Part shown: positions 8,898 through 17,642 of the stretch, one piece after another | How the letters are laid out: the number at the start of each line of letters is the position of its first letter | Position numbering within the stretch: the stretch's first letter is position 1 | Assembly: GCF_019038435.1 (NCBI RefSeq) | Contig: NZ_JAGPOX010000001.1 | Coordinates: forward strand, 171,853 to 235,852 | Direction: 5' to 3' | Length of the DNA: 64,000 nt | Origin: Nocardia alni | GTDB lineage: Bacteria; Actinomycetota; Actinomycetes; Mycobacteriales; Mycobacteriaceae | Position numbers and translations under genes: made by a program | Notes under the pieces: generated by a model | Seen by the model: the letters and a program-made list of their open reading frames with translations, nothing else | Told to the model about the DNA's origin: nothing | The model's database searches: none

Positions 8898-9254
8898 TCA
8901 GTGCGCCGCGACTCCTGGCTGGTCGAGGTGCAGTACCAGCAGGTTGGCGATCACGATGACCGGGAAAGCTACGGCCAGCAGGCGGTGGTCGAGCTGCCAG
9001 AGGGCCAGGCTTGCCGCGCCGAAGACCACGATCTTGGTGGCCACTGCCAGGGCCGTTACCTGATATGTGGCGGTCGGCGCCGCGAACAGCGCCCACAGCA
9101 CTGCCGCGGCGGCGGGAATCGCGATCGCCAGGAGAATTTTCACCGGCAGGGGGCCACCCGTGCGCGCACCCCACCACCCGAGTGCCCCGAGCGCGACGAG
9201 TTCCATCGCGAAGGCCAGGGCGAGGTTCGCTGTCCGCCAGATCGAGGTGTCCAT
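8898..9254 (-). CDS. YrdB family (DUF2568) membrane protein
   Basis: A 118-residue protein with about four closely spaced transmembrane helices and almost no loops, typical of the YrdB/DUF2568 family, whose function is not known. The WRTANLALAFAMELVALGAL opening is characteristic. The start at ATG 9254 is supported by CAGGAGAATGAC just before it. A promoter with a palindrome over the -35 lies 60 bases upstream, so regulation by a dimeric repressor is likely. It is not part of an operon. Confidence 0.8.
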   Translation of the reverse strand: MDTSIWRTANLALAFAMELVALGALGWWGARTGGPLPVKILLAIAIPAAAAVLWALFAAPTATYQVTALAVATKIVVFGAASLALWQLDHRLLAVAFPVIVIANLLVLHLDQPGVAAH

Positions 9255-9313
9255 GTCATTCTCCTGAGATCGCTGCTCTCTGTTGAGATAAGTGTTCTCC
9301 CTGCGGTGAGCAA

Positions 9314-9331
9314 AGTCAAGAGCACTGCTCT
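9314..9331 (-). promoter_or_regulatory. Promoter -35 overlapped by a palindromic operator
   Basis: Read on the minus strand, AGAGCAGTGCTCT is an inverted repeat (6 bases, 1-base centre) that runs into TTGACT, a good -35. A related half-palindrome AGAGCAGCGATCT lies nearer the start codon. This arrangement fits a TetR-like repressor site for the YrdB-family gene; the repressor is not identifiable from the window. Confidence 0.5.
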
Positions 9332-9411
9332 CTTTTGCGTCGCATGCGATGGCGCGCTGAAAGGTGGGGAGACGGCGGTGTTGTGGCGCACACACTGTAG
9401 GTTCTGCGTTC

Positions 9412-10335
9412 GTGGGTAAGTCGAAGCGCAACAGTCCCAAGCCCGACAGCAATCGGGCACAGCGTCTCGCCGAGCGCCGGGCGGCGCACGAGCAGACGAA
9501 TCAGGTTGTGACGCGCCCCTTCGCGGGGCTGGCCGCCGAATGCGATCTGGTCGCGCTGCGCGAGTTCGTGCCGTCCGCGACAGCGACGCTGAAGCTGGCG
9601 CCCGAGCTGTCCGCACAGCGCCCGGTGACCCTGGCGACGGTGCTGCCCGGTGCGGTGGCCGCACTGGTCCGGGCCGCGGCCGAGCCGGTCGGATTCGTCG
9701 GCGCCCAGGTGCAGTTCCAGTCCGGTAATCCGGCTGCCGACCTGGCCGTCGCCGTGGCATGGACGCAGACGGGGGAGCCGGGCGAATCGCTGAACAGCGC
9801 GCAGGAGGCCGAGCTGTCGGTGAAGCCGCTGGCCGAGGTGCTGGATCCGGGTGCGGCCCTGGAGCTGACCGTGCATCAGGACTTCAACTGGTGGGTTCCC
9901 GAGGGCGTGCAGCCCGACCCGCAGGTGTCCTCGACCATCGAGCAGGCCAACCAGGCGATCCTGCCGTCGGACCGCCTGGCGCTGGGCGCCGATTTCATCG
10001 GCGCGGCCTGGTGGGTCGACGCCGGTGACAAGGCGCATCTGCGCTGGGTCCGGCCGGAGGATGAGGACTCGCTGATGCTGGCCCTGGCGCGGTTGCACGC
10101 CACCGGCGGCCTGCACCTGGGCGAGGGCTCGCGCTTCGCCGGATCGTTCCGCACGCACGGACTGCTGGTCCCCGTCTTCGACCTGGACCGTGAGCGGCAT
10201 GCGACCGAATGGGTGAAGCCGACCGAGGAATTCGGCGCTCGCCTGGCTCAGGCGCTGGCCTCGGACGCCCCGCTGACCTCGGACGAGCGTCGCTCGCGGG
10301 ACGGGCTGCGGTCACGCCAGGTCACCCTGCGCTGA
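9412..10335 (+). CDS. DUF5926 family protein
   Basis: A 307-residue soluble protein, start GTG 9412 with the basic N-terminus VGKSKRNSPKP. It matches my memory of the DUF5926 family, conserved across actinobacteria without assigned function. The lysine/arginine-rich first 30 residues are followed by an acidic, Ala-rich alpha/beta body with conserved tryptophans in DFNWWVPEG and GAAWWVD. No catalytic motif is evident. It is convergent with the LCP gene and transcribed alone. Confidence 0.75.
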   Translation: MGKSKRNSPKPDSNRAQRLAERRAAHEQTNQVVTRPFAGLAAECDLVALREFVPSATATLKLAPELSAQRPVTLATVLPGAVAALVRAAAEPVGFVGAQVQFQSGNPAADLAVAVAWTQTGEPGESLNSAQEAELSVKPLAEVLDPGAALELTVHQDFNWWVPEGVQPDPQVSSTIEQANQAILPSDRLALGADFIGAAWWVDAGDKAHLRWVRPEDEDSLMLALARLHATGGLHLGEGSRFAGSFRTHGLLVPVFDLDRERHATEWVKPTEEFGARLAQALASDAPLTSDERRSRDGLRSRQVTLR

Positions 10336-10362
10336 TATCCGCCGACCCGCGCCGGCTATTGC

Positions 10363-11553
10363 TCACTGGGTGAGCAGATCGGAGGGGATCGGCCTGTCCG
10401 CTGCCAGATCGGCGAAGAACCGACTGGCCCGGTCGTGATCCCATACCAGGACGTCGCCGCTGTCCTGCACGGTCTCGAATCCGCCGATCGGCACGGTGGT
10501 CGTGACGGTATGCACGTGCAGGGCCATACCCAGCCGGGCCAGATCCCAGATGTGCGTGCCGTCGTCCACCTGCAGGCCGCTGGTCATACCCGTCGCCACC
10601 GGCCAGAGCCGGAACGGATCGGCCAGGGTCGACGGGCTGGTGACCTTGTTCAGCAGTGTGGACAGGAACTGGCGCTGATCCTGCATCCGATCCAGGTCCG
10701 CGCGCGGGGTGGCGCGGCTGCGGACGTACCCCAGCGCCTGCGGGCCGGTCAGGTGCTGGCAGCCCGCGGCCAGATTGATGCCGGCCTTCGGATCGTCCAT
10801 CGGGTGTGAGAGGCACATGTCGATGCCGCCGAGCGCGCCCACGACATTCGAGAAGCCGCCGAAGCCGATCTTGGCGAAATGGTCGATATGCAGACCCGTG
10901 GCGGTTTCCACGGTCTGCGTGAGCAGTTTCGGGCCGCCCGCCGCGAAGGCGGCATTGAGCTTGTCCCGGCCCTGGCCCGGAATCGGCACGTAGGAGTCGC
11001 GCGGCAGGCTGACCACGGTGGTCGGTCCGGTCTGCGGGATGTGCACGAGGATGATCGTGTCGCTGCGCTCGCCACCGGCGTCCGAGGTGTCGCCGGTGGA
11101 CAGCTGCTGCTCCTGCGCCGCGGTCAGCCCCTCGCGACTGTCGGAACCGGCCAGCAGCCAATTGGTTCCGGCGGTCTGGGCCGGACGGCCGGAATAGCCG
11201 CCGAGGGCGTCGATGCGATGCAGCGATTGATCCAGGTAGATCGCGGCCGCGAACGGACTGATGATCAGCACGAGCAGTAGCGCGAGAAGCCATCGGCCCC
11301 AATGGCGTCGGCGGCGTGGACGCGGTGGGCGTGGCGGGCGCCCTCGACGCCGCGACGGTGGCAGAGGCGGGGGAGGCGGCGGGCCGCCGCGATACGGGAC
11401 CGGCTGCTGTGTCGGGGCATACCCGGCGTTCGCCGCCTGCCCGGGTGGCGGATTGCGGGGTGGGCCATACGGTTCGGGCACGGACCTGCTGCCGGGCCCG
11501 TTCAGTGGCGCCAGGCGCGACCTGGTGTAGTGCGAGGATTCGTCGCCGTACAT
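10363..11553 (-). CDS. LytR-CpsA-Psr (LCP) family cell-wall ligase
   Basis: A 396-residue type II membrane protein. A proline- and arginine-rich cytosolic tail (residues 1-85) precedes one transmembrane helix at about 88-107, then the LCP domain. Conserved residues for polyprenyl-phosphate binding are visible: GSDSR at 136-140, RSDT near 163, SLPRDSYV near 182, and a later YVRSRATPRADLDRMQDQ block. LCP enzymes attach polymers, arabinogalactan in mycolate-containing actinobacteria, to peptidoglycan. I chose ATG 11553 over longer frames because a G-rich ribosome site precedes it. Confidence 0.9.
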   Translation of the reverse strand: MYGDESSHYTRSRLAPLNGPGSRSVPEPYGPPRNPPPGQAANAGYAPTQQPVPYRGGPPPPPPLPPSRRRGRPPRPPRPRRRRHWGRWLLALLLVLIISPFAAAIYLDQSLHRIDALGGYSGRPAQTAGTNWLLAGSDSREGLTAAQEQQLSTGDTSDAGGERSDTIILVHIPQTGPTTVVSLPRDSYVPIPGQGRDKLNAAFAAGGPKLLTQTVETATGLHIDHFAKIGFGGFSNVVGALGGIDMCLSHPMDDPKAGINLAAGCQHLTGPQALGYVRSRATPRADLDRMQDQRQFLSTLLNKVTSPSTLADPFRLWPVATGMTSGLQVDDGTHIWDLARLGMALHVHTVTTTVPIGGFETVQDSGDVLVWDHDRASRFFADLAADRPIPSDLLTQ

Positions 11554-11679
11554 CCCCCGCGATCGTACCGACGGGAACAAGGGCGGGCTCGTCACGATTC
11601 GCGTACGGCGCGAATTCATAGGCGAATTCGGGTGGTTGTGTGCAGAATCACCTGTGTTTGTCACCGGGGCTTGACCGTG

Positions 11680-12480
11680 TCAGGGCAGCCAGGACACGTG
11701 ACCGTGCAGCACGGTGTATCCGATATAGGCGACGGAGTCGATCGTGGCGTGCGCCAGGATCAACGGCCACAGCCGGGCGGTGCTCCGCTGCCAGAACTTG
11801 CCGAACACCAGGCCCATCACCAGGTTGCCCAGGCCGCCGCCGAGGCCCTGGTACAGGTGATAGCTGGCTCGCAGCACGGCCGAGGCCAGCAGCGACCGGT
11901 TGTCCGACCAGTTCAGCGCGCGCAGCCGGGTGATCAGATACGCGACCACCAGGATCTCCTCGGCCACCGCGTTGGCCACCGCGGACAGGATCAGTACCGG
12001 CAGCCGCCACCAGTGATCGTTCAGGGAACTCGGCACGATGGTCACGCTGATCCCGAGCGCATGCGCGATCAGGTACAGCCCCAGCCCCGGCAGGCCGATC
12101 ACCGCCGCGAGCGCCAGTCCGGGAATCACGTCGCGCCGCAACCGGATTCGCGCCAGACCGAGCGCGCGCGGCCCGATTCCGCTGCGCCACAGCAGGTACA
12201 GTCCGAGCGCTCCCCAGCCCACCAGTCGCAGCACGCTCAGCAGCTGGAACAGCAGATCGATGGTCGACTGCGTGGCCCGCGACGGATTCAGCGCCACCGA
12301 CTGGCCACCGATCCCGCCGGGCGCCAGCGCGCTCTGCACGAGCGACAGTGCCGCACTGGCTCCGCTCAGCCCGAATGTGACGACCAACACGACCAGAATC
12401 TCGAACCGGATCGCCCGGCGCTCCGACTCGGACGCGGGCCACACACGCGCGGAATCAGCAGCCGAAACCATGCCCGCCAT
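11680..12480 (-). CDS. CPBP family intramembrane glutamic endopeptidase
   Basis: A 266-residue protein with about seven to eight transmembrane helices. The CPBP/ABI (Rce1-like) motifs are clear: EE in AVAEEILVVAYL, the following Arg, a His-containing SAVLRASYHLYQG segment, and HATIDSVAYIG near the end. Bacterial members are thought to cleave membrane-embedded substrates or protect against bacteriocins; the substrate here is unknown. It is transcribed in the same direction as the LCP gene, with 126 bases between them. Confidence 0.86.
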   Translation of the reverse strand: MAGMVSAADSARVWPASESERRAIRFEILVVLVVTFGLSGASAALSLVQSALAPGGIGGQSVALNPSRATQSTIDLLFQLLSVLRLVGWGALGLYLLWRSGIGPRALGLARIRLRRDVIPGLALAAVIGLPGLGLYLIAHALGISVTIVPSSLNDHWWRLPVLILSAVANAVAEEILVVAYLITRLRALNWSDNRSLLASAVLRASYHLYQGLGGGLGNLVMGLVFGKFWQRSTARLWPLILAHATIDSVAYIGYTVLHGHVSWLP

Positions 12481-12587
12481 GGTGCCATGCGCCCGGCCAC
12501 CACCTCACCGCCGTCCGCCAACGCAACTGACCACGGCACACGAGTCTGGCCTTAGGCGCGGAGAGGCGGATGAGCGAGGCGGATTAG

Positions 12588-13349
12588 CTAGCGCATGCCG
12601 TGCAGGAAGGGGCATCCGGCCAGGATGCGCAGCTCACGGCTCAGCGCTCGCGCATCGTCGGCGGGGTTGTTGAACGGCAGGCGCACATCGTGGTCGCCGT
12701 CGGGGGTCTCGATCCGCAGGCTGACTCCGTAACGGTCGATCGCCAGCGGGTGTATCGCGCCGCCGCGCAACTGGGTCGGCAGGTGGCGGGCCAGCTGGTT
12801 GACGATATCGGCGTGGTCGGCGTCCATATGCTCCAGCCAGGCCGCCTCGAGCTCCCAGAACGGATCGGGTCGCGCGATGCGCAGGTCCTCGTGGCAGGTC
12901 GACTCCGCACCGGTCGAATCCGCCAGCACCCCGGAATTGATGATCAGGCGCAGCAGGGTCGTGGTGTGCCCGACATCCAGCAGCGCCGGATGGGGATGTT
13001 CGGCGGCGACCGCGGACGCCAGCGCGCGCTGCGTAGGGGCCGGCACCGCGCGGACCCGGCCGCGCAGCCAGACCAGTGCGCGCACCGGCTCGCGCAGCGG
13101 CAGTGGCGTGCGGTCGGTGAGCTCCAGGACGGCCTGCACGCCGACGTCGCCACCCCGTGCGACCGCCGCGACCGCGGGCGAGTCCAGCGGCACCGCGACC
13201 ACCGCGTCGCCGCAGTGCCGCAGATGGTGGACCGTGACGGTGGACGGATTGCCGCCGGGTAGCGCCAGCATCGCCTGGTCGGCATGCGCGCAGGCCGTGC
13301 GGATCCGTTCGGCGGTGCTCGGCGCGAGTGTCGGATTCGGGCGGCGCAT
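12588..13349 (-). CDS. DUF2470 domain protein, iron-regulated
   Basis: A 253-residue soluble protein whose C-terminal ~80 residues form a DUF2470 domain (HMDADHADIVNQLARHL, then the DRYGVSLRIETPDGDHDVRLPF segment). DUF2470 occurs at the C-terminus of HugZ-type heme-utilisation proteins and related split-barrel proteins, so a role in heme or iron handling is plausible. Supporting this, a good IdeR-type iron box lies 40 bases upstream of the start. It is expected to be expressed under iron limitation. Confidence 0.85.
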   Translation of the reverse strand: MRRPNPTLAPSTAERIRTACAHADQAMLALPGGNPSTVTVHHLRHCGDAVVAVPLDSPAVAAVARGGDVGVQAVLELTDRTPLPLREPVRALVWLRGRVRAVPAPTQRALASAVAAEHPHPALLDVGHTTTLLRLIINSGVLADSTGAESTCHEDLRIARPDPFWELEAAWLEHMDADHADIVNQLARHLPTQLRGGAIHPLAIDRYGVSLRIETPDGDHDVRLPFNNPADDARALSRELRILAGCPFLHGMR

Positions 13350-13388
13350 GCGTTACCTCCAGTGCGGATGCCGGTGTGCCGTAATTAG

Positions 13389-13407
13389 TTAGGCAAACCT
13401 AAGCTAA
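13389..13407 (-). promoter_or_regulatory. Iron box (IdeR/DtxR operator)
   Basis: On the minus strand the 19-mer TTAGCTTAGGTTTGCCTAA matches the consensus TTAGGTTAGGCTAACCTAA at 15 of 19 positions, including both ends. It lies 40 bases before the DUF2470 gene and 48 bases before the divergent 142-residue ORF. Repression by Fe-loaded IdeR is inferred. Confidence 0.82.
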
Positions 13408-13454
13408 GTGACGTCGGCCGGTTGCGCAAGCCTTCGGCTCGCTACGGTTGAAAT

Positions 13455-13883
13455 GTGCCGCACGATTCCTCCACCCCGGGCCCCTCCGAACCGGTGCTGG
13501 TGTCGCTGACCGTTCCCGTCGCGACGCGCAACAGCCTGGTAGGCGAGCTGGTCCGTCCCCTGTCCGCACCCGCCGCGCCGGTACTCGACGCCGACACCCC
13601 CGACGTCGAGGTCGCCGAATTCCTGGTCCGCGCCGTGCATTCCGAGGGCGGCTTCGTGGCGCGCACCGGATCCGGAGAGCGGGCCCTCGGCGTGATCGCC
13701 GCGACGGTCGCCGCCCTGTGCGGCGAGGACATTCGGCGCGCCCTGACCCAGCCCGACCTGGAGTTCCTGCGTGGCCTGCGGCCCGAGGCCGTCGCCGCGG
13801 CGCGCGCCGTACTGCTCGCGATCGAATCCGAAGCCCCGCAGGCGGTCGAAGCCGCGCTGGAGGTGCTGCGAACCCGCGCGTGA
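13455..13883 (+). CDS. Hypothetical protein upstream of pheA
   Basis: A 142-residue Ala-rich soluble protein that I do not recognise. It begins with GTG 13455, has no signal peptide, and appears largely helical after residue 60. It diverges from the DUF2470 gene across the iron box, so it may share the iron response. It ends 70 bases before pheA in the same orientation and may be co-transcribed with it. The product is supported by codon use and context only. Confidence 0.62.
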   Translation: MPHDSSTPGPSEPVLVSLTVPVATRNSLVGELVRPLSAPAAPVLDADTPDVEVAEFLVRAVHSEGGFVARTGSGERALGVIAATVAALCGEDIRRALTQPDLEFLRGLRPEAVAAARAVLLAIESEAPQAVEAALEVLRTRA

Positions 13884-13952
13884 CCGGGTCGGGGCCGCAG
13901 GTTGGGCATAATCGGACCAGCTCTGCCCGGACCGGTCGGTAGTGTCGTATCC

Positions 13953-14873
13953 GTGCCGCGTATCGCCTATTTCGGCCCCTCGGGAACCTTCACCGAGATG
14001 GCCCTTGCCCAGCTGGAGTCCGCAGGTTCCTTCGACGCGCCGGTAGTGCGCGTCGCCGCACCCAGCCAGGGGGCGGCGCTGGAGATGGTCCGCGACGGCG
14101 CGGTCGAGGGTGCGGTGGTGCCCATCGAGAGTTCGGTGGAGGGTTCGATCTCGCCGACGCTGGACGCCTTGGCGGTCGGCTCGCGGCTGCAGATCGTCGC
14201 GGAGACCGAGCTGGATGTGACGTTCACGATCCTGGCCAGGCCCGGCACCGAGCTGTCGCAGGTGCGCACGATCGCCGCCTATCCGGTGGCGGCCGCGCAG
14301 GTCCGGGCGTGGATGGCCCGGGAGTTGCCCGACGCGCAGCTGTACACCTCGGCCTCCAACGCCGCCGCGGCCGAGGACGTTGTCGCCGGCCATGCCGACG
14401 CCGCGGTCTCCACCACGCTGGCCGGACAGCGCCTGCGCCTGGCCGCACTGGCCTCCGGGGTGGCCGATCACGAGCGGGCGGTCACCCGCTTCGTGCTGGT
14501 CACCCGCCCTCGGACCGCGCCGCCGCGGACCGGGGTCGACCGCACCTCGCTGGTAGTGCTGGAACTGTCCAAGGAACCCGGCTCGCTGATGCGTGTGCTG
14601 GCCGAATTCGCCGCCCGCGGAGTCGATCTGACCCGAATCGAATCTCGCCCGACCCGAACGGGTATGGGCACGTACATCTTCTATCTCGACTGCGTCGGCC
14701 ATATCGATGACGCCGCCGTCGCCGAGTCGCTCAAGGCGCTGCACCGCACCGCGGGCCGAATTCGATTCCTCGGATCGTGGCCGGCCAGCATGCCCAAGGG
14801 CACCACACCTCCACCCGATGAGCCCGCCGCGGCGTGGCTGGAGGACCTGAAGAAAGGGGTGGCCGATCTATGA
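13953..14873 (+). CDS. pheA: Prephenate dehydratase
   Basis: A 306-residue enzyme that converts prephenate to phenylpyruvate in phenylalanine synthesis. The N-terminal PDT domain (residues 1-183) opens with IAYFGPSGTFTEMAL and contains PIESSVEGSI and the catalytic TRF at 178-180. An ACT domain (about 195-275) follows, with the ESRP motif at 230-233 that confers feedback inhibition by phenylalanine. The start is GTG 13953, as the product then begins VPRIAYFG. Its stop overlaps the next start (ATGA), so it is coupled to the phosphatase gene, the same pair as in mycobacteria. Confidence 0.94.
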   Translation: MPRIAYFGPSGTFTEMALAQLESAGSFDAPVVRVAAPSQGAALEMVRDGAVEGAVVPIESSVEGSISPTLDALAVGSRLQIVAETELDVTFTILARPGTELSQVRTIAAYPVAAAQVRAWMARELPDAQLYTSASNAAAAEDVVAGHADAAVSTTLAGQRLRLAALASGVADHERAVTRFVLVTRPRTAPPRTGVDRTSLVVLELSKEPGSLMRVLAEFAARGVDLTRIESRPTRTGMGTYIFYLDCVGHIDDAAVAESLKALHRTAGRIRFLGSWPASMPKGTTPPPDEPAAAWLEDLKKGVADL

Positions 14874-15565
14874 CCGGCAGATTGATTCTCGTGCGACACG
14901 GTGAGACCGAGGGGAATGTCGCGAAGATACTCGATACCCGGGTGCCCGGGTTACCGCTCACCGAACGTGGTGTGGCACAGGCGAAGGCGTTCGCGACGAA
15001 CCTGGCCGCACCGCCGCGCGCGCTGTTCAGTTCCCGGGCCCTGCGGGCTCGGCAGACCGCCCAGCACATCGAGTCGGTGACGGGCGTGGCCGCCGAGGCG
15101 CTGGACGGGTTGTTCGAGGTGCAGGTGGGTGAGTTGGAGGGCCGGGGTTCCGAAGAGGCGCACGAGCTGTTCCAGCGGATCTACCGCTCCTGGCATCTGG
15201 GTGAGCTGGACGAACGGTTACCCGGCGGCGAGAGCGGGCGCGATGTGCTCGACCGGTATCTGCCGGTCCTGGACGAGCTTCGGGTGACGTACCTGGGAGC
15301 GGATGCCGCGGGCTCCGGCGGCATCACCGGCGATGTCCTGGTGGTCAGTCACGGTGCGGCGATGCGGTTGGCAGGCTGGTCGCTGGGCGGGATCACCCCG
15401 CCCTTCACGACGAACAATCACCTGGACAACACAGAGACGATCGAGTTGCTACCGCGATACGCCGGAACGGAATTCCTCGGCTGGGAGTGCACTCGGTGGG
15501 GTCGCTACACGCCGCCGTTCGGCACCGACGATGTCGAACCGACCGCTGACGACCCGATGGGCTGA
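14870..15565 (+). CDS. Histidine phosphatase / phosphoglycerate mutase family protein
   Basis: A 231-residue member of the histidine phosphatase superfamily. LVRHGETEGN near residue 6 carries the phosphorylated His and Arg, and VVSHGAAMR supplies the second His. These enzymes include cofactor-dependent phosphoglycerate mutases and broad phosphatases; this one is longer than the minimal phosphatases and its substrate cannot be set from sequence. It overlaps pheA by four bases. It ends 17 bases from the convergent espG-type gene. Confidence 0.88.
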   Translation: MTGRLILVRHGETEGNVAKILDTRVPGLPLTERGVAQAKAFATNLAAPPRALFSSRALRARQTAQHIESVTGVAAEALDGLFEVQVGELEGRGSEEAHELFQRIYRSWHLGELDERLPGGESGRDVLDRYLPVLDELRVTYLGADAAGSGGITGDVLVVSHGAAMRLAGWSLGGITPPFTTNNHLDNTETIELLPRYAGTEFLGWECTRWGRYTPPFGTDDVEPTADDPMG

Positions 15566-15582
15566 GATCTGGGCGATGCGAT

Positions 15583-16392
15583 CTAGATGATGCCCTGAGC
15601 GGGATTGAAACTCGGATTGAATTCCGCACGCAGCGGGAGCTTCTGGATCAGATCTCGAATCGCGGTGCGCAGGCGGGAATTCGTGCCGGTGGCCAGCGAC
15701 GTCCACTGCGTGTCGTCGTCGGATCGGGTGGTGGTGGCGATGAACCGGCCGTTGCGGGTGTTGAAGACCGCGATCATGCCGTCCGCGATCTCGCGGGTGC
15801 CGTCGCCGTAGACCACGCCCACGATCGAGGCGTGGGAATGCACCTCGACCAGTGCTGCGGCCAGGGTCACCGCATCGCGCGGCGGCCGCCCGACCCGGGT
15901 GAGGCGCTGCGCGGTGGAGGTGCTGTCGCCGGCGTCGTTGAGTATTGGCTTGAGCTCGTCTGCCAGCACGTTCATGCCGTCCAGTTCGAGCGGCGCCGAC
16001 GGGCCCAGCGCGGCGATCACCGTGCCGGGCAGATCGTGCGAGGCCTCGTCGATGACGTAGGAGTCGGGTCCGCGCAGGGCGGTGACCTCCATGGCGTCAC
16101 CCTTGGCGATGCACAGCCGGTGCACGTCGCCGTTGAGGTACCACCGCACGGCCAGCGCCCAGTGCGGGCGGTCCAGCGCCCGCAGCCTGTCCTCCAGATC
16201 CGCGTGCACGGTCTCGCCGTTCAACAGACCCCGGGCCGAGAGGGACTGCGTGACAGCGGAATACGCATGCATGCGGGCGACATCGGTGTCGTGGCGAGGG
16301 ACCGCGTCCAGCACGATCGGGACCTGACTGATCTGCAACTTCTCCAGGAGAAACTGCATCTCGTCCAACGACAACACCACAGCATCGAGCAT
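15583..16392 (-). CDS. ESX secretion-associated protein EspG family
   Basis: A 269-residue EspG-like protein. In mycobacteria EspG is a cytosolic chaperone that binds the tip of PE-PPE dimers and delivers them to the matching type VII secretion system. The alpha/beta pattern, the LSLDEMQFLLEKL opening and the C-terminal RLRTAIRDLIQKLP helix fit the family. ATG 16392 is preferred since GGGGAGGGG precedes it. It lies last in a PE-PPE-EspG operon, so the two upstream products are its likely clients. No ESX membrane components are in the window. Confidence 0.8.
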   Translation of the reverse strand: MLDAVVLSLDEMQFLLEKLQISQVPIVLDAVPRHDTDVARMHAYSAVTQSLSARGLLNGETVHADLEDRLRALDRPHWALAVRWYLNGDVHRLCIAKGDAMEVTALRGPDSYVIDEASHDLPGTVIAALGPSAPLELDGMNVLADELKPILNDAGDSTSTAQRLTRVGRPPRDAVTLAAALVEVHSHASIVGVVYGDGTREIADGMIAVFNTRNGRFIATTTRSDDDTQWTSLATGTNSRLRTAIRDLIQKLPLRAEFNPSFNPAQGII

Positions 16393-16426
16393 CGCCGCTC
16401 CCCTCCCCTCGCCCAACACCGTCAAC

Positions 16427-17599
16427 CTAGCGCGCTTCCGCGTTCGGATCCCCGCCGATGACCCCGCTCGCGATGATCCGACCGTCGGCGAAGTACTCGC
16501 CGTTCAGCAGATCGCTGCTGTCGTGGTAGTCCTCGTCCTCTTCCTGAGCCTGGTTGCCCATCAGTGGATTGCCGGTGTTCACCGTCGGCCGGGTCTGCGC
16601 GGGCTCGGCGTTCAGGCCCGCCGGGGTGGTCGGCGCCATCGGCTCGGCCGGCGCGCCACCGACGCTGGGCAGCGCATTGCCGAGGCCGCCGCCCCAGCCC
16701 TCGGGAATCTGCAGACTGCCCGCGCCGCCGCCGATGCCGACCGAGCCGGGCGAGAAGGACATGGATCCGGTCAGCGCGGTGCCGCCCATGGCCGCGCCGC
16801 CGAACATGCCGCCCATCGTGGGGGACATCGTCGTCGTGCCGCCGGTGGCCGCGGTGATCGTACTGCCCGCGAGATCGCCCGCGGCGGGCACGGCGCTCGA
16901 GACCACGGAACCGCCGACACCGGCGACCTGGGTGGCGGCCTGGGCTGTCGCCGGGTTGGCCACGGCGGCCTGTGCCGACGAAACTGCCTGGGCGACCGGG
17001 TTGATATCGCCCTGGGCGGCCTCGGCGATATCCATCGCGCCGCTGACCAGACCCGCGCCCACGGAGATCGGCGGCGGCATCATGAATGCGGCGGGCGTGG
17101 CGACCATGAGCGAGGTGGCGGCCTCGTAGGTCTCCATCACCAGGGCGGCGCGCGCCTGCATTTCGGCGTACGTGGCCTCGGCGGCCTCACCGTCGCCGGT
17201 CAGATCGCCGCCGGTGGCGTGCGCGGCGACCCGGGCGGCGTCGACGGCCGCGATCTCGGGAGCACTCGGCATGACGAGCGAGGCCACCGTGTAGGCCGTC
17301 GCGTTGGCGGCGGCCTTGACCGCCATTCCAGCGGCCATGGCTGTCTGCTCTCCGGCCCAGCCGGTGAAGGCGGTGAGCTGGGCCGCCGCGGCGATGCCGT
17401 TGGCGCCGAGCATGCCGATACCGAGTTCGGCCATGACACGCGTCAGCGTCGCGGTGGCATCGGTCCACGCGCCGGCCAGTCCGGTCCACGAGGCCTCGGC
17501 GGCGGCGATCGGGATCGCGTGCGCACCCACGTCGAGCTGCGTCGACATCATCTCGACCGGGCGGACCTCCCAGAGCACGCCGGTGATTCCTGCAACCAT
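16427..17599 (-). CDS. PPE domain protein
   Basis: A 390-residue protein whose first ~170 residues form a helical PPE-like domain (WTGLAGAWTDATATL, then FTGWAGEQTAMAAGMAVKAA), and whose remainder is Gly/Ala/Pro-rich and low in complexity. The acidic segment QEEDEDYHDSSDLL lies near the C-terminus. It is a probable type VII secretion substrate forming a heterodimer with the upstream PE protein. The exact PPE motif is not present at the N-terminus, which is usual for Nocardia members. Start ATG 17599, with an A/G-rich site upstream. Confidence 0.82.
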   Translation of the reverse strand: MVAGITGVLWEVRPVEMMSTQLDVGAHAIPIAAAEASWTGLAGAWTDATATLTRVMAELGIGMLGANGIAAAAQLTAFTGWAGEQTAMAAGMAVKAAANATAYTVASLVMPSAPEIAAVDAARVAAHATGGDLTGDGEAAEATYAEMQARAALVMETYEAATSLMVATPAAFMMPPPISVGAGLVSGAMDIAEAAQGDINPVAQAVSSAQAAVANPATAQAATQVAGVGGSVVSSAVPAAGDLAGSTITAATGGTTTMSPTMGGMFGGAAMGGTALTGSMSFSPGSVGIGGGAGSLQIPEGWGGGLGNALPSVGGAPAEPMAPTTPAGLNAEPAQTRPTVNTGNPLMGNQAQEEDEDYHDSSDLLNGEYFADGRIIASGVIGGDPNAEAR

Positions 17600-17642
17600 T
17601 GTCGTAACTCCCCTAAATGAAAAGGTATGTGCGGGTGCGGCG

